From Sporosarcina sp. D27 (GTDB taxonomy: Bacteria > Bacillota > Bacilli > Bacillales_A > Planococcaceae): a stretch of DNA of 64,000 nt. A program made the translations under genes and the position numbers. How positions within the stretch are numbered: the stretch's first letter is position 1; each line of letters opens with the position of its first letter. The stretch lies in assembly GCF_000586555.1 (NCBI RefSeq), contig NZ_AZUC01000045.1:160780-224779 (forward strand). Direction: 5' to 3'. A model generated the notes under the pieces. That model did not search any database. It saw nothing but the letters and a program-made list of their open reading frames with translations, and was not told where the DNA came from. Shown one piece after another: positions 53,639 to 64,000 of the stretch.

Positions 53639-54988
53639 GTGGAGCATTTAGAAAACCTTTGGCAGGATGTTCTGTCGAAAGTAGAAGAAAAAATCTCCCG
53701 GCCCAGTTTTGAAACGTGGCTGAAATCGACAAAACTTTTATCGTACGGATCTGAAAATGTAACAATTGCTGTGCCAAATTCATTTTCAAAAGAGTGGTTG
53801 GAGACCCATTACGTACATTTAATAACGGGAATTCTCTCAGAGTTGACTGGCGAAGACCGGTTAATTCAATTTGTAGTTCCTGAAGACATGGCCGAGAAAG
53901 ACTTTGCCGTGCCTAAACCAGTCGTAAAAAAAGTAGAGAAATCAGCTGTTGCTACGACAGCTGCAATGCTGAATCCCAAGTATACGTTTGACACGTTTGT
54001 CATCGGATCAGGAAATCGCTTTGCGCATGCGGCATCACTAGCGGTAGCAGAAGCGCCCGCCAAGTCTTACAATCCGTTGTTCATCTACGGTGGTGTAGGA
54101 CTTGGGAAAACTCACCTTATGCATGCAATTGGACATTACGTATTGGAACAAAACCCTGCCCTTAAAGTGGTTTACTTATCGAGTGAAAAGTTTACAAATG
54201 AGTTCATCAACTCGATTCGTGACAACAAAGCGGGAGAGTTTCGTGACCAATACCGAAGCGTAGATGTGCTGCTAATTGATGATATTCAATTTCTTGCGGG
54301 AAAAGAACAAACGCAAGAAGAATTCTTCCATACTTTTAATACATTGCATGAGGAATCCAAGCAAATTGTCATCTCCAGTGATCGACCTCCGAAAGAGATC
54401 CCTACATTGGAAGATCGGCTAAGATCTCGCTTTGAATGGGGACTAATCACCGATATTGCACCGCCTGACTTAGAAACACGGATTGCAATTTTACGGAAGA
54501 AAGCTAGAGCAGACGGTCTTATTGATATCCCAAATGAAGTGATGCTATACATCGCCAATCAAATTTACACAAATATTCGCGAGCTTGAAGGGGCACTGAT
54601 TCGTGTTGTTGCCTATTCATCACTCGTCAATATGGACATCACACCAGATCTTGCTGCAGAAGCATTGAAGGATATTATTCCGAATGCTCGCCCACGTATG
54701 GTTACCATCGTTGATATTCAAAAGACTGTTGGCGAACACTTTAGCGTACGTTTGGAGGATTTCTCAGCTAAAAAACGAACTCGGGCCATTGCATTTCCAC
54801 GTCAAGTTGCAATGTACCTTTCTCGTGAACTGACAGATGCTTCTTTACCTAAGATTGGTTCGGAGTTTGGGGGACGGGACCATTCAACAGTCATCCATGC
54901 ACATGAGAAGATTTCTAAAATGGTCAAAGAGGATAAATCACTCCAACAAGACATACAAGATATTCGAGCAGCGCTAGGAAGAAGTTAA
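53639..54988 (+). CDS. dnaA: Chromosomal replication initiator DnaA
   Basis: A 449-residue initiator. Domain I (1-85, [22 protein letters not shown]), a short linker, AAA+ domain III (Walker [16 protein letters not shown], Walker [10 protein letters not shown], arginine finger region [12 protein letters not shown]) and the DNA-binding domain IV ([26 protein letters not shown]). It melts oriC. The GTG at 53639 follows AAAGGAGG; the open frame 35 codons further upstream runs through DnaA boxes and is not coding. Confidence 0.97.
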   Translation: MEHLENLWQDVLSKVEEKISRPSFETWLKSTKLLSYGSENVTIAVPNSFSKEWLETHYVHLITGILSELTGEDRLIQFVVPEDMAEKDFAVPKPVVKKVEKSAVATTAAMLNPKYTFDTFVIGSGNRFAHAASLAVAEAPAKSYNPLFIYGGVGLGKTHLMHAIGHYVLEQNPALKVVYLSSEKFTNEFINSIRDNKAGEFRDQYRSVDVLLIDDIQFLAGKEQTQEEFFHTFNTLHEESKQIVISSDRPPKEIPTLEDRLRSRFEWGLITDIAPPDLETRIAILRKKARADGLIDIPNEVMLYIANQIYTNIRELEGALIRVVAYSSLVNMDITPDLAAEALKDIIPNARPRMVTIVDIQKTVGEHFSVRLEDFSAKKRTRAIAFPRQVAMYLSRELTDASLPKIGSEFGGRDHSTVIHAHEKISKMVKEDKSLQQDIQDIRAALGRS

Positions 54989-54994
54989 CGAGAC

Positions 54995-55120
54995 TGTGGA
55001 TATCCTAGAATAACTAGTGCACGTTCACACACAAGTTATACACATGTGGAAAACCTTAATTGTTATTCATTCAAAGGGCTTTTCCACATATCCACAGCCC
55101 CTACTACTATTACTACTATT
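54995..55120. other. oriC, dnaA-dnaN unwinding region with DnaA-trios
   Basis: DnaA boxes at 54995 (reverse), 55036, 55045 (reverse), 55080 and 55088 lead into a run of TAC/TAT triplets at 55101-55120, the DnaA-trio pattern that in B. subtilis directs strand opening, followed by AT-rich DNA. This is the probable unwinding site. Confidence 0.88.
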
Positions 55121-55161
55121 CTTTTAAGTACTTTAATTCATTATATAAGCGAGGGGTTCAC

Positions 55162-56298
55162 ATGAAATTTGAAATCATGAGAGATAAATTGCTCGAAGGT
55201 TTGAGCGATGTCATGAAAGCGATTAGTCAAAAAGTGACGATCCCGATTCTTACGGGTATCAAAATCGAAGTGAATGAAAAAGGATTAACGATGACAGGTA
55301 GTGATTCGGATATTACAATCTGTACATCCATTCCTGTAGAACAAGATGGTGAACAAATCATTCAAGTCATGGAAAGTGGCATGATTGTTCTTCAAGCAAA
55401 GTTCTTCAGTGAAATCGTACGCAAGCTTCCAACTAATGAAGTTGTGATTGAAGTAACAGAAGGCATGCATACACATATCCGTTCTGGAAAATCGGAATTC
55501 CATCTCATTGGATCTGATCCGTACGAATACCCGATACTACCTGAGGTCTCTGATGAACACCGAATGTCTTTGCCCTCAGATCTCATCAAATCTGTCATTC
55601 GAGAAACCGTATTTGCAGTCTCTCAACATGAGACACGTCCTATACTTACAGGCGTACATTGGGAGTTAAAAGAGGGAGAGCTCGTTTGTGTCGCTACTGA
55701 TAGTCATCGTTTAGCTAGTCGAAAAACAAGACCTGAACAAGTTCCAGAGCAGCCATTCAGCATTGTGATTCCAGGAAAGAGTTTACAAGAGCTGAACAAG
55801 ATCCTTCCAGATACCCAAGAGCCAGTAGAAATTATTTTTGCTGATCAGCAAGTATTGTTTAAAACACGTAATGTTTTATTCTATTCAAGATTGTTAGAGG
55901 GCAATTACCCAGATACATCACGTCTAATTCCTTCTGAATACAAAACATCTGTAACTGTAAACGGGAAACAGCTATTACAAGCAATTGACCGTGCATCGTT
56001 ATTAGCCCGTGAAGACCGTAACAATATCGTTCGTTTTTCAGCGGAAGGTGGCAACACACTCGAAGTTTCTTCGAACTCACCTGAAGTCGGAAAGGTTGAG
56101 GAATTGATCGAGGCACAAGAAGTAACAGGCGAAGAGTTGAAAATTTCGTTTAGTGCTAAATATATGATGGATGCTTTGAAAGCGATCGATGGACAAAATA
56201 TCGAAGTCCATTTCACTGGAACGATGCGTCCATTCATCCTAAAAGCAACAGACAATGATTCTATTCTCCAACTCATATTGCCAGTTCGCACATATTGA
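55162..56298 (+). CDS. dnaN: DNA polymerase III subunit beta (sliding clamp)
   Basis: A 378-residue clamp with three related domains that close as a dimer ring on DNA. The start MKFEIMRDKLLEGLSDVMKAI and the end LILPVRTY are typical. The ATG at 55162 has GAGGGG six bases upstream; the frame before it covers the unwinding region. Confidence 0.97.
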   Translation: MKFEIMRDKLLEGLSDVMKAISQKVTIPILTGIKIEVNEKGLTMTGSDSDITICTSIPVEQDGEQIIQVMESGMIVLQAKFFSEIVRKLPTNEVVIEVTEGMHTHIRSGKSEFHLIGSDPYEYPILPEVSDEHRMSLPSDLIKSVIRETVFAVSQHETRPILTGVHWELKEGELVCVATDSHRLASRKTRPEQVPEQPFSIVIPGKSLQELNKILPDTQEPVEIIFADQQVLFKTRNVLFYSRLLEGNYPDTSRLIPSEYKTSVTVNGKQLLQAIDRASLLAREDRNNIVRFSAEGGNTLEVSSNSPEVGKVEELIEAQEVTGEELKISFSAKYMMDALKAIDGQNIEVHFTGTMRPFILKATDNDSILQLILPVRTY

Positions 56299-56300
56299 AC

Positions 56301-56334
56301 AAAAAAGGATGGCCGTAAAGCGGCTATCCTTTTT
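56301..56334 (+). terminator. Terminator of dnaN
   Basis: A GGATGGCCG/CGGCTATCC stem with one G-T pair, flanked by A and T tracts, two bases after the stop. Confidence 0.8.
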
Positions 56335-56391
56335 ACTTATAGTCAAAAGTCCGGTAAAATAGAAATACAAACTAACTTTGTGAGGGATTGA

Positions 56392-56626
56392 ATGCAAATG
56401 GAAGAAATACACTTTAATACGGAATATGTAACACTAGGACAACTCTTGAAAATGGCTAATGTGATCAGCTCCGGAGGAATGGCAAAATGGTTTCTCAGTG
56501 AGAACGTAATTTACGTTAACGGGGAAGAAGAACAGCGAAGAGGTCGAAAACTGTATGATGGAGATCTTGTTATGGTACCAGGTGCTGGTAAGTTTAAGCT
56601 GATCGCTGACCCATATGGAACTCGGG

Positions 56627-56637
<11 letters not shown>
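56392..56637 (+). CDS. yaaA: S4-domain protein YaaA
   Basis: An 81-residue S4-like RNA-binding protein ([24 protein letters not shown], then [16 protein letters not shown]). It is conserved between dnaN and recF and has been linked to ribosome assembly in B. subtilis. GAGGG precedes the ATG. It overlaps the recF start by 11 bases. Confidence 0.9.
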
Positions 56638-59753
<3,116 letters not shown>

Positions 59754-59833
59754 TTGCCAAGCAGTGTGACTGTTATGGAGAGCCGCCCTTGTTTACTCAT
59801 AAATAAGGGTCAGGCTGAAAGGAGTATGACAAC

Positions 59834-62395
59834 ATGGCAGATCTGCCAAAACGCGGTGTGCAGGAAATCAATATTAGCAAAGAGATGGAGACGTCATTCC
59901 TTGACTATGCAATGAGTGTTATCGTCTCACGGGCACTTCCTGATGTACGCGATGGACTGAAACCAGTTCACCGTCGTATTTTATATGCAATGCAGGATCT
60001 CGGAAATACGGCAGACAAGGCGCATAAAAAGTCAGCGCGTATTGTTGGAGACGTTATCGGTAAGTACCACCCACACGGTGATACTGCTGTTTACGACACG
60101 ATGGTTCGGATGGCACAAGACTTCAACTATCGCTACATGCTCGTCGATGGTCACGGAAACTTCGGTTCGGTGGATGGAGACTCTGCTGCTGCGATGCGTT
60201 ATACAGAGTCTCGTATGTCCAGAATCGCTATGGAACTATTACGTGATATTAACAAAGACACAATTGACTACAAAGATAACTATGATGGTCAAGAAAGAGA
60301 ACCAATTGTATTACCAAGCCGTTTTCCGAACCTTCTCGTCAACGGTACATCCGGAATCGCAGTAGGAATGGCAACGAACATTCCTCCTCATCATTTAGGT
60401 GAAACGATTGATGGTGTTCTTGCACTTGCAGAAAACCCAGCAATTACGACGGAGGAATTGATGGAAATCATTCCGGGTCCGGACTTCCCAACGGGTGGTA
60501 TTATTCTAGGTCGTAGCGGGATCCGTAGAGCTTATGAAACAGGTCGTGGCTCTTTGTTAGTACGTGGTAAAGTTGAGATTGAGCAAGCGACCAATGGAAA
60601 AGAGACTATTATTGTCCATGAGTTGCCATACCAGGTGAACAAAGCTCGATTGATTGAGAAGATTGCAGAACTCGTACGAGAAAAGAAAATCGAGGGAATC
60701 ACACACCTTGCGGACGAATCTGACCGCACTGGTATGCGCATTGTCATCGAAGTACGTAGAGACGCAAATGCCCACGTGTTGTTGAATAACTTATACAAGC
60801 AAACGGCGCTTCAATCCAGTTTTGGTATTAACATGCTTGCACTTGTCGATGGACAACCTAAAGTTCTCGCATTGAAAGAAATTTTGTATCATTATTTGGA
60901 GCACCAAAAAGTTGTGATTCGTCGCAGAACACAATATGAACTGAAAAAAGCAGAAGATCGCGCGCACATCCTTGAAGGATTACGAATTGCACTCGATCAC
61001 ATCGACGAAATTATTGCACTCATTCGTGGTTCTAAAACTGCAGATGAAGCTAAACGTGGGCTAATGGAACGTTACAGTCTATCAGACCGTCAAGCGCAAG
61101 CTATTTTGGATATGCGCTTGCAGCGTCTAACAGGATTGGAACGTGACAAAATTGAAGAAGAGTATCAGCAATTGGTACTGCTAATCAATGAATTACGTGC
61201 CATTTTGGCAGATGAACTTAAAGTGATTGAGATTATTAAAGAAGAATTACTCGAAGTCAAGCATCGCTTTGCAGACAAACGCCGTACAGAAATTACGCTG
61301 GGTGGTACGGATATGCTTGAAGATGAAGATCTCATTCCTGAAGAGAACTCTGTCTTAACGCTTACACACCATGGCTATGTGAAACGTTTACCAGCAAGCA
61401 CATACCGCAGCCAGCGTCGTGGCGGTCGTGGAATTCAAGGCATGGGTACAAACGATGATGATTTTGTGGAGCACTTGTTAAATACATCTACTCATGACAC
61501 GATTTTGTTCTTTACGAGCAAGGGTCGAGTATTCCGGAAAAAAGGTTACGAAGTACCGGAATTTAGCAGAACAGCTAAAGGCTTGCCGTTAGTGAATTTG
61601 TTAGATGTTGAGAAAGATGAAAAAGTAACAACGATGATTCCAATCGAAAAGTTTGAAGAAGACCAGTACTTGTTCTTCACGACACGCGATGGTCTCGTCA
61701 AACGAACGTCTGTCATGGCATTTGCTAACATCCGTTCTAACGGATTAATTGCCCTGCGTCTTCGTGAAGAAGATGAACTCATTAACGTGAAGTTGACGGA
61801 CGGTAGCGAGACGATTGCTATCGGTACAAAAGATGGTATGCTCATTCAGTTCACTGAAGAGTCGATTCGTCCATTGAGTCGTACAGCAAGCGGTGTAATT
61901 GGGATACGTTTACGTGAAGGCGATCATGTAGTCGGCATGGATATCGTCAAAGAAGATGATGAAATTCTTGTGGTGACGGAAAATGGATTCGGTAAACGGA
62001 CTCCTGTCGCCGAGTATCGCTTGCAGTCACGTGGCGGATTTGGGTTAAAGACGCTTAATATAACGGAACGTAACGGTAAGATGGTTGCGATGAAATCTGT
62101 AGATGGCACTGAAGATCTCATGCTGATTACCCTCCATGGGATTTTGATACGCATGGACATTCACGACATTTCTATTATTGGTCGAAGCACACAAGGTGTT
62201 CGGTTAATTCGTTTAGGAGATGAAGAATTCGTTGCGACCGTTGCCAAGGTCGAAAAGGAATCACTAGAAGAACTAGATGAGACTGAAGACGAATCGATGG
62301 AAGATGGTCAAACCAGCACAACTGACACTGAAACTCATTCAGATGAGATTGAAGACCTTCCAGAAAATTCATCAGATACTGAAACTGAAGAGTAA
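59834..62395 (+). CDS. gyrA: DNA gyrase subunit A
   Basis: An 853-residue DNA-cleaving subunit. Catalytic Tyr123 in [10 protein letters not shown], the quinolone region [12 protein letters not shown] with Thr84 and Asp88 (Ser83 and Asp87 in E. coli), the GyrA box [10 protein letters not shown], and a six-bladed pinwheel. The last 45 residues are an unusually long acidic tail (Glu/Asp/Ser/Thr-rich), making it longer than B. subtilis GyrA (about 820). AAAGGAG precedes the ATG. Confidence 0.96.
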   Translation: MADLPKRGVQEINISKEMETSFLDYAMSVIVSRALPDVRDGLKPVHRRILYAMQDLGNTADKAHKKSARIVGDVIGKYHPHGDTAVYDTMVRMAQDFNYRYMLVDGHGNFGSVDGDSAAAMRYTESRMSRIAMELLRDINKDTIDYKDNYDGQEREPIVLPSRFPNLLVNGTSGIAVGMATNIPPHHLGETIDGVLALAENPAITTEELMEIIPGPDFPTGGIILGRSGIRRAYETGRGSLLVRGKVEIEQATNGKETIIVHELPYQVNKARLIEKIAELVREKKIEGITHLADESDRTGMRIVIEVRRDANAHVLLNNLYKQTALQSSFGINMLALVDGQPKVLALKEILYHYLEHQKVVIRRRTQYELKKAEDRAHILEGLRIALDHIDEIIALIRGSKTADEAKRGLMERYSLSDRQAQAILDMRLQRLTGLERDKIEEEYQQLVLLINELRAILADELKVIEIIKEELLEVKHRFADKRRTEITLGGTDMLEDEDLIPEENSVLTLTHHGYVKRLPASTYRSQRRGGRGIQGMGTNDDDFVEHLLNTSTHDTILFFTSKGRVFRKKGYEVPEFSRTAKGLPLVNLLDVEKDEKVTTMIPIEKFEEDQYLFFTTRDGLVKRTSVMAFANIRSNGLIALRLREEDELINVKLTDGSETIAIGTKDGMLIQFTEESIRPLSRTASGVIGIRLREGDHVVGMDIVKEDDEILVVTENGFGKRTPVAEYRLQSRGGFGLKTLNITERNGKMVAMKSVDGTEDLMLITLHGILIRMDIHDISIIGRSTQGVRLIRLGDEEFVATVAKVEKESLEELDETEDESMEDGQTSTTDTETHSDEIEDLPENSSDTETEE

Positions 62396-62403
62396 TACAT
62401 TTA

Positions 62404-62441
62404 ATACCGGTTTGGAGAAAATTCCAAACCGGTATTTTTTT
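62404..62441 (+). terminator. Terminator of gyrBA
   Basis: A perfect 13-bp stem (62404-62416 with 62423-62435), 6-nt loop and seven T residues, eight bases past the gyrA stop. Confidence 0.92.
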
Positions 62442-62506
62442 GATGTTTAGAATAGAGTATGATGAGGAGAGAACAATCATCTGGAAAAGGAATGCGGTGA
62501 CTAAAA

Positions 62507-63619
62507 ATGGAAAACTACAAAAACTTAAGTGACCTTCGACCAGGTACAATAATTGCCGAAGACATTTACGCAAATACAGCATTTCCCATCATTCGAAAAG
62601 GAACAACACTTGAAATTGAGCATCTAGAAGTGCTAGATCTGTTTTCGATTAAAAGAGTGAAAGTTGAAGAACGTATCATCAATCGGGTTCAGACTGATCA
62701 ACCTAAAATAGGAAAGACAGATGTTATTTCAAGCAATATAGAACAGTTGCTTGAAAACAAAATCAGTCGAACTTCAGATTTGCATACGATGTATAAAAAA
62801 TCCGTAAATGAATATAAAAGGGAATTCACATCATGGAGATCTGGTGTGAAGTTAGACATTGCAAAAGTACGTTTACTCATTATGCCGTTGTTAGAGTCGT
62901 ATATGGAACATAAGAAGATGCTCGTACTATTGAATGAGTATTCGAATAGGAAAGAATATCTCTACCATCATGCAGTCTCAGTAGGCATCTTGACTGCAGC
63001 ACTCGCTAGTGAGCTTGACTATCCGAAAGGAACAACACTTCAACTAGGGCTAGCAGGAACTCTTACAGATTGTGGAATGTCAAAAATTAATCCGACTCTG
63101 TTGGAAAAAGCGGCATTTTTAACAAAGGATGAGTTTGCAGAAGTAAAAAAACACCCTGTGTTTAGTTATCAAATGATGCAGGATTCACCTTTGTTACGCC
63201 AAGAAATGAAGCTTGCTGTTTTGCAACATCATGAGAGATTGGATGGAAGTGGATACCCACGTGGAGATCAGGGAGAAAAAATTTCACAGCTTTCCCAAAT
63301 ACTTGCCGTTGCAGACGTTTTCCATGCAATGACGTGCGAACGAGTATATCGCGCAAAGGAATCTCCATATAGAGTTGCAGAAATGATGAAAGAAGAGGAC
63401 TTCGGAAAATTCGATCCAACTATACTCAATGCATTGTATGAAATAATAGGTATGCCTTGTATGGGCGATAAAGTTCTTTTAACAAATGGTGATGTAGGAG
63501 AAGTTCTCTCAATAAATCATGATCATCCTTTGCGTCCAAATGTGAGATTACAAGGCAGAGCAGAAATAGTAGATCTAAGTCTGGATCGTTCAACTGCGAT
63601 AGAAAAGGTATTAAACTAA
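62507..63619 (+). CDS. HD-GYP domain protein with altered HD motif
   Basis: A 370-residue protein: an N-terminal region (1-130) like the DUF3391-type start of HD-GYP proteins, an HD-GYP domain (about 145-320) and a C-terminal KOW-like strand set (VLLTNGDVGEVLSIN). The GYP signature HHERLDGSGYPRG and the later Asp in AVADVFHAMT are intact, but the central LLHDIGK motif reads TLTDCGM, so the metal-ligand His and the Lys are replaced. It may not hydrolyse c-di-GMP. Located between gyrA and an rRNA operon, with its own terminator. Confidence 0.82.
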   Translation: MENYKNLSDLRPGTIIAEDIYANTAFPIIRKGTTLEIEHLEVLDLFSIKRVKVEERIINRVQTDQPKIGKTDVISSNIEQLLENKISRTSDLHTMYKKSVNEYKREFTSWRSGVKLDIAKVRLLIMPLLESYMEHKKMLVLLNEYSNRKEYLYHHAVSVGILTAALASELDYPKGTTLQLGLAGTLTDCGMSKINPTLLEKAAFLTKDEFAEVKKHPVFSYQMMQDSPLLRQEMKLAVLQHHERLDGSGYPRGDQGEKISQLSQILAVADVFHAMTCERVYRAKESPYRVAEMMKEEDFGKFDPTILNALYEIIGMPCMGDKVLLTNGDVGEVLSINHDHPLRPNVRLQGRAEIVDLSLDRSTAIEKVLN

Positions 63620-63650
63620 ATGAATAGTAGAAGATAATGAATCTTTATCG

Positions 63651-63702
63651 AAGCTTACCGTTTCACGGCAAACGTTGAAATGGTAAGCTTTAGTATGCTT
63701 TT
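63651..63702 (+). terminator. Terminator of the HD-GYP gene
   Basis: A 15-bp stem with one G-T pair (AAGCTTACC-GTTTCA arm, TTGAAAT-GGTAAGCTT arm; 63651 to 63690) followed by a T-rich stretch. Confidence 0.65.
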
Positions 63703-63735
63703 TAGATATATATTTCTAGAAATATAAAAAAAGGG

Positions 63736-63764
63736 TTGCACTATAAAACTAGGCATGATATTAT
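63736..63764 (+). promoter_or_regulatory. rRNA operon promoter P1
   Basis: TTGCAC, a 17-base spacer and TATTAT, 100 bases upstream of a second promoter: the tandem layout of Bacillus rrn operons. Confidence 0.78.
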
Positions 63765-63835
63765 AGTAAACGTTCCTCTTACAGAAACCATTTCAGTAAG
63801 TGGCAACAATCAAAAAAAGAAGTTAAATAAAGTTG

Positions 63836-63864
63836 TTGACACAACGATTACAAGATGTTATGAT
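63836..63864 (+). promoter_or_regulatory. rRNA operon promoter P2
   Basis: TTGACA, a 17-base spacer and TATGAT, close to consensus; transcription should begin near 63872. Confidence 0.88.
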
Positions 63865-63871
63865 GTAAGAG

Positions 63872-64000
63872 TTGTTAAAAACAAAAGAAACACTATGAAC
63901 CTTGAAAACTGAACAGCAAAATGTCAACGAATTATCGTTTGGGAAACCGGTTCTGCCGGTGAACAAACACAAACAGATTTTAATCGATCTGATAGACATC
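63872..64000 (+). ncRNA. rRNA operon leader (5' part; 16S gene lies beyond the window)
   Basis: After P2 comes the CCTTGAAAACTGAACA block common in Bacillales rRNA leaders and spacers, then a CCGGTTCTGCCGG hairpin. The 16S start (AGAGTTTGATC) is not reached before the window ends. Confidence 0.75.

Overview
The window is the replication-origin region of a low-GC, Gram-positive, probably spore-forming bacterium of the Bacillales. Gene content and order match the Bacillus subtilis origin: dnaA-dnaN-yaaA-recF-gyrB-gyrA then an rRNA operon on the right, and rpmH-rnpA-yidC-jag-mnmE-mnmG-rsmG-noc-soj-spo0J leading left to the rpsF-ssb-rpsR, gdpP-rplI-dnaC, purA and walRKHIJ-htrA-rlmH blocks. The lack of a yaaB (remB) gene between recF and gyrB and the overall style suggest a Planococcaceae member (Sporosarcina-like); that is inference. 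yyaC, SpoIIIJ-type YidC, Soj/Spo0J and Noc point to an endospore former.

Layout. 1-5.1 kb: accessory genes (start of a MetN-like ATPase, DUF1456 protein, SDR dehydrogenase with MFS carrier, divergent GAF-LuxR regulator). 5.5-14.7 kb: a peptide/amide utilisation locus with a divergent amidohydrolase, a complete Opp/Dpp-type ABC importer, a DUF1028 protein and a GAF-PucR regulator; a cre-like site lies in the divergent promoter region. 14.8-24.2 kb: an AT-rich accessory zone holding an M24 aminopeptidase, a C39-type lipoprotein, an OFA-type carrier, and a LysR regulator divergent from a CofE-like protein, followed by YbjQ and a small membrane protein. 24.2-53.1 kb: conserved core, almost all on the minus strand. 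53.1-64 kb: oriC and the dnaA-to-gyrA replication genes, an HD-GYP-like protein, and the tandem promoters and leader of an rRNA operon whose 16S gene starts beyond the window.

The most notable structure is in the 14.8-24.2 kb zone. The 18 bp at the 3' end of rlmH recur, in the same orientation, at four further places (14848, 18308, 20623, 20739), and similarity on the upstream side stops at the repeat. Inside the repeats lie short inverted repeats, including a perfect 14-bp pair at 18334 and 24205, and two of the repeats share about 60 bp of terminator sequence. This is the architecture of staphylococcal SCC elements, which integrate at the last codons of rlmH, but no recombinase gene is present here. 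I read the zone as a series of ccr-less SCC-like cassettes stacked at rlmH.

Other points: a cluster of seven DnaA boxes at rlmH-htrA, 28 kb from oriC; two parS sites; a noc gene whose C-terminus is replaced by read-through into its own terminator; a degenerate 21-bp tandem repeat between walJ and htrA; and a short upstream ORF coupled to yybS. All functions are read from sequence motifs and remembered family features; no database search was run.
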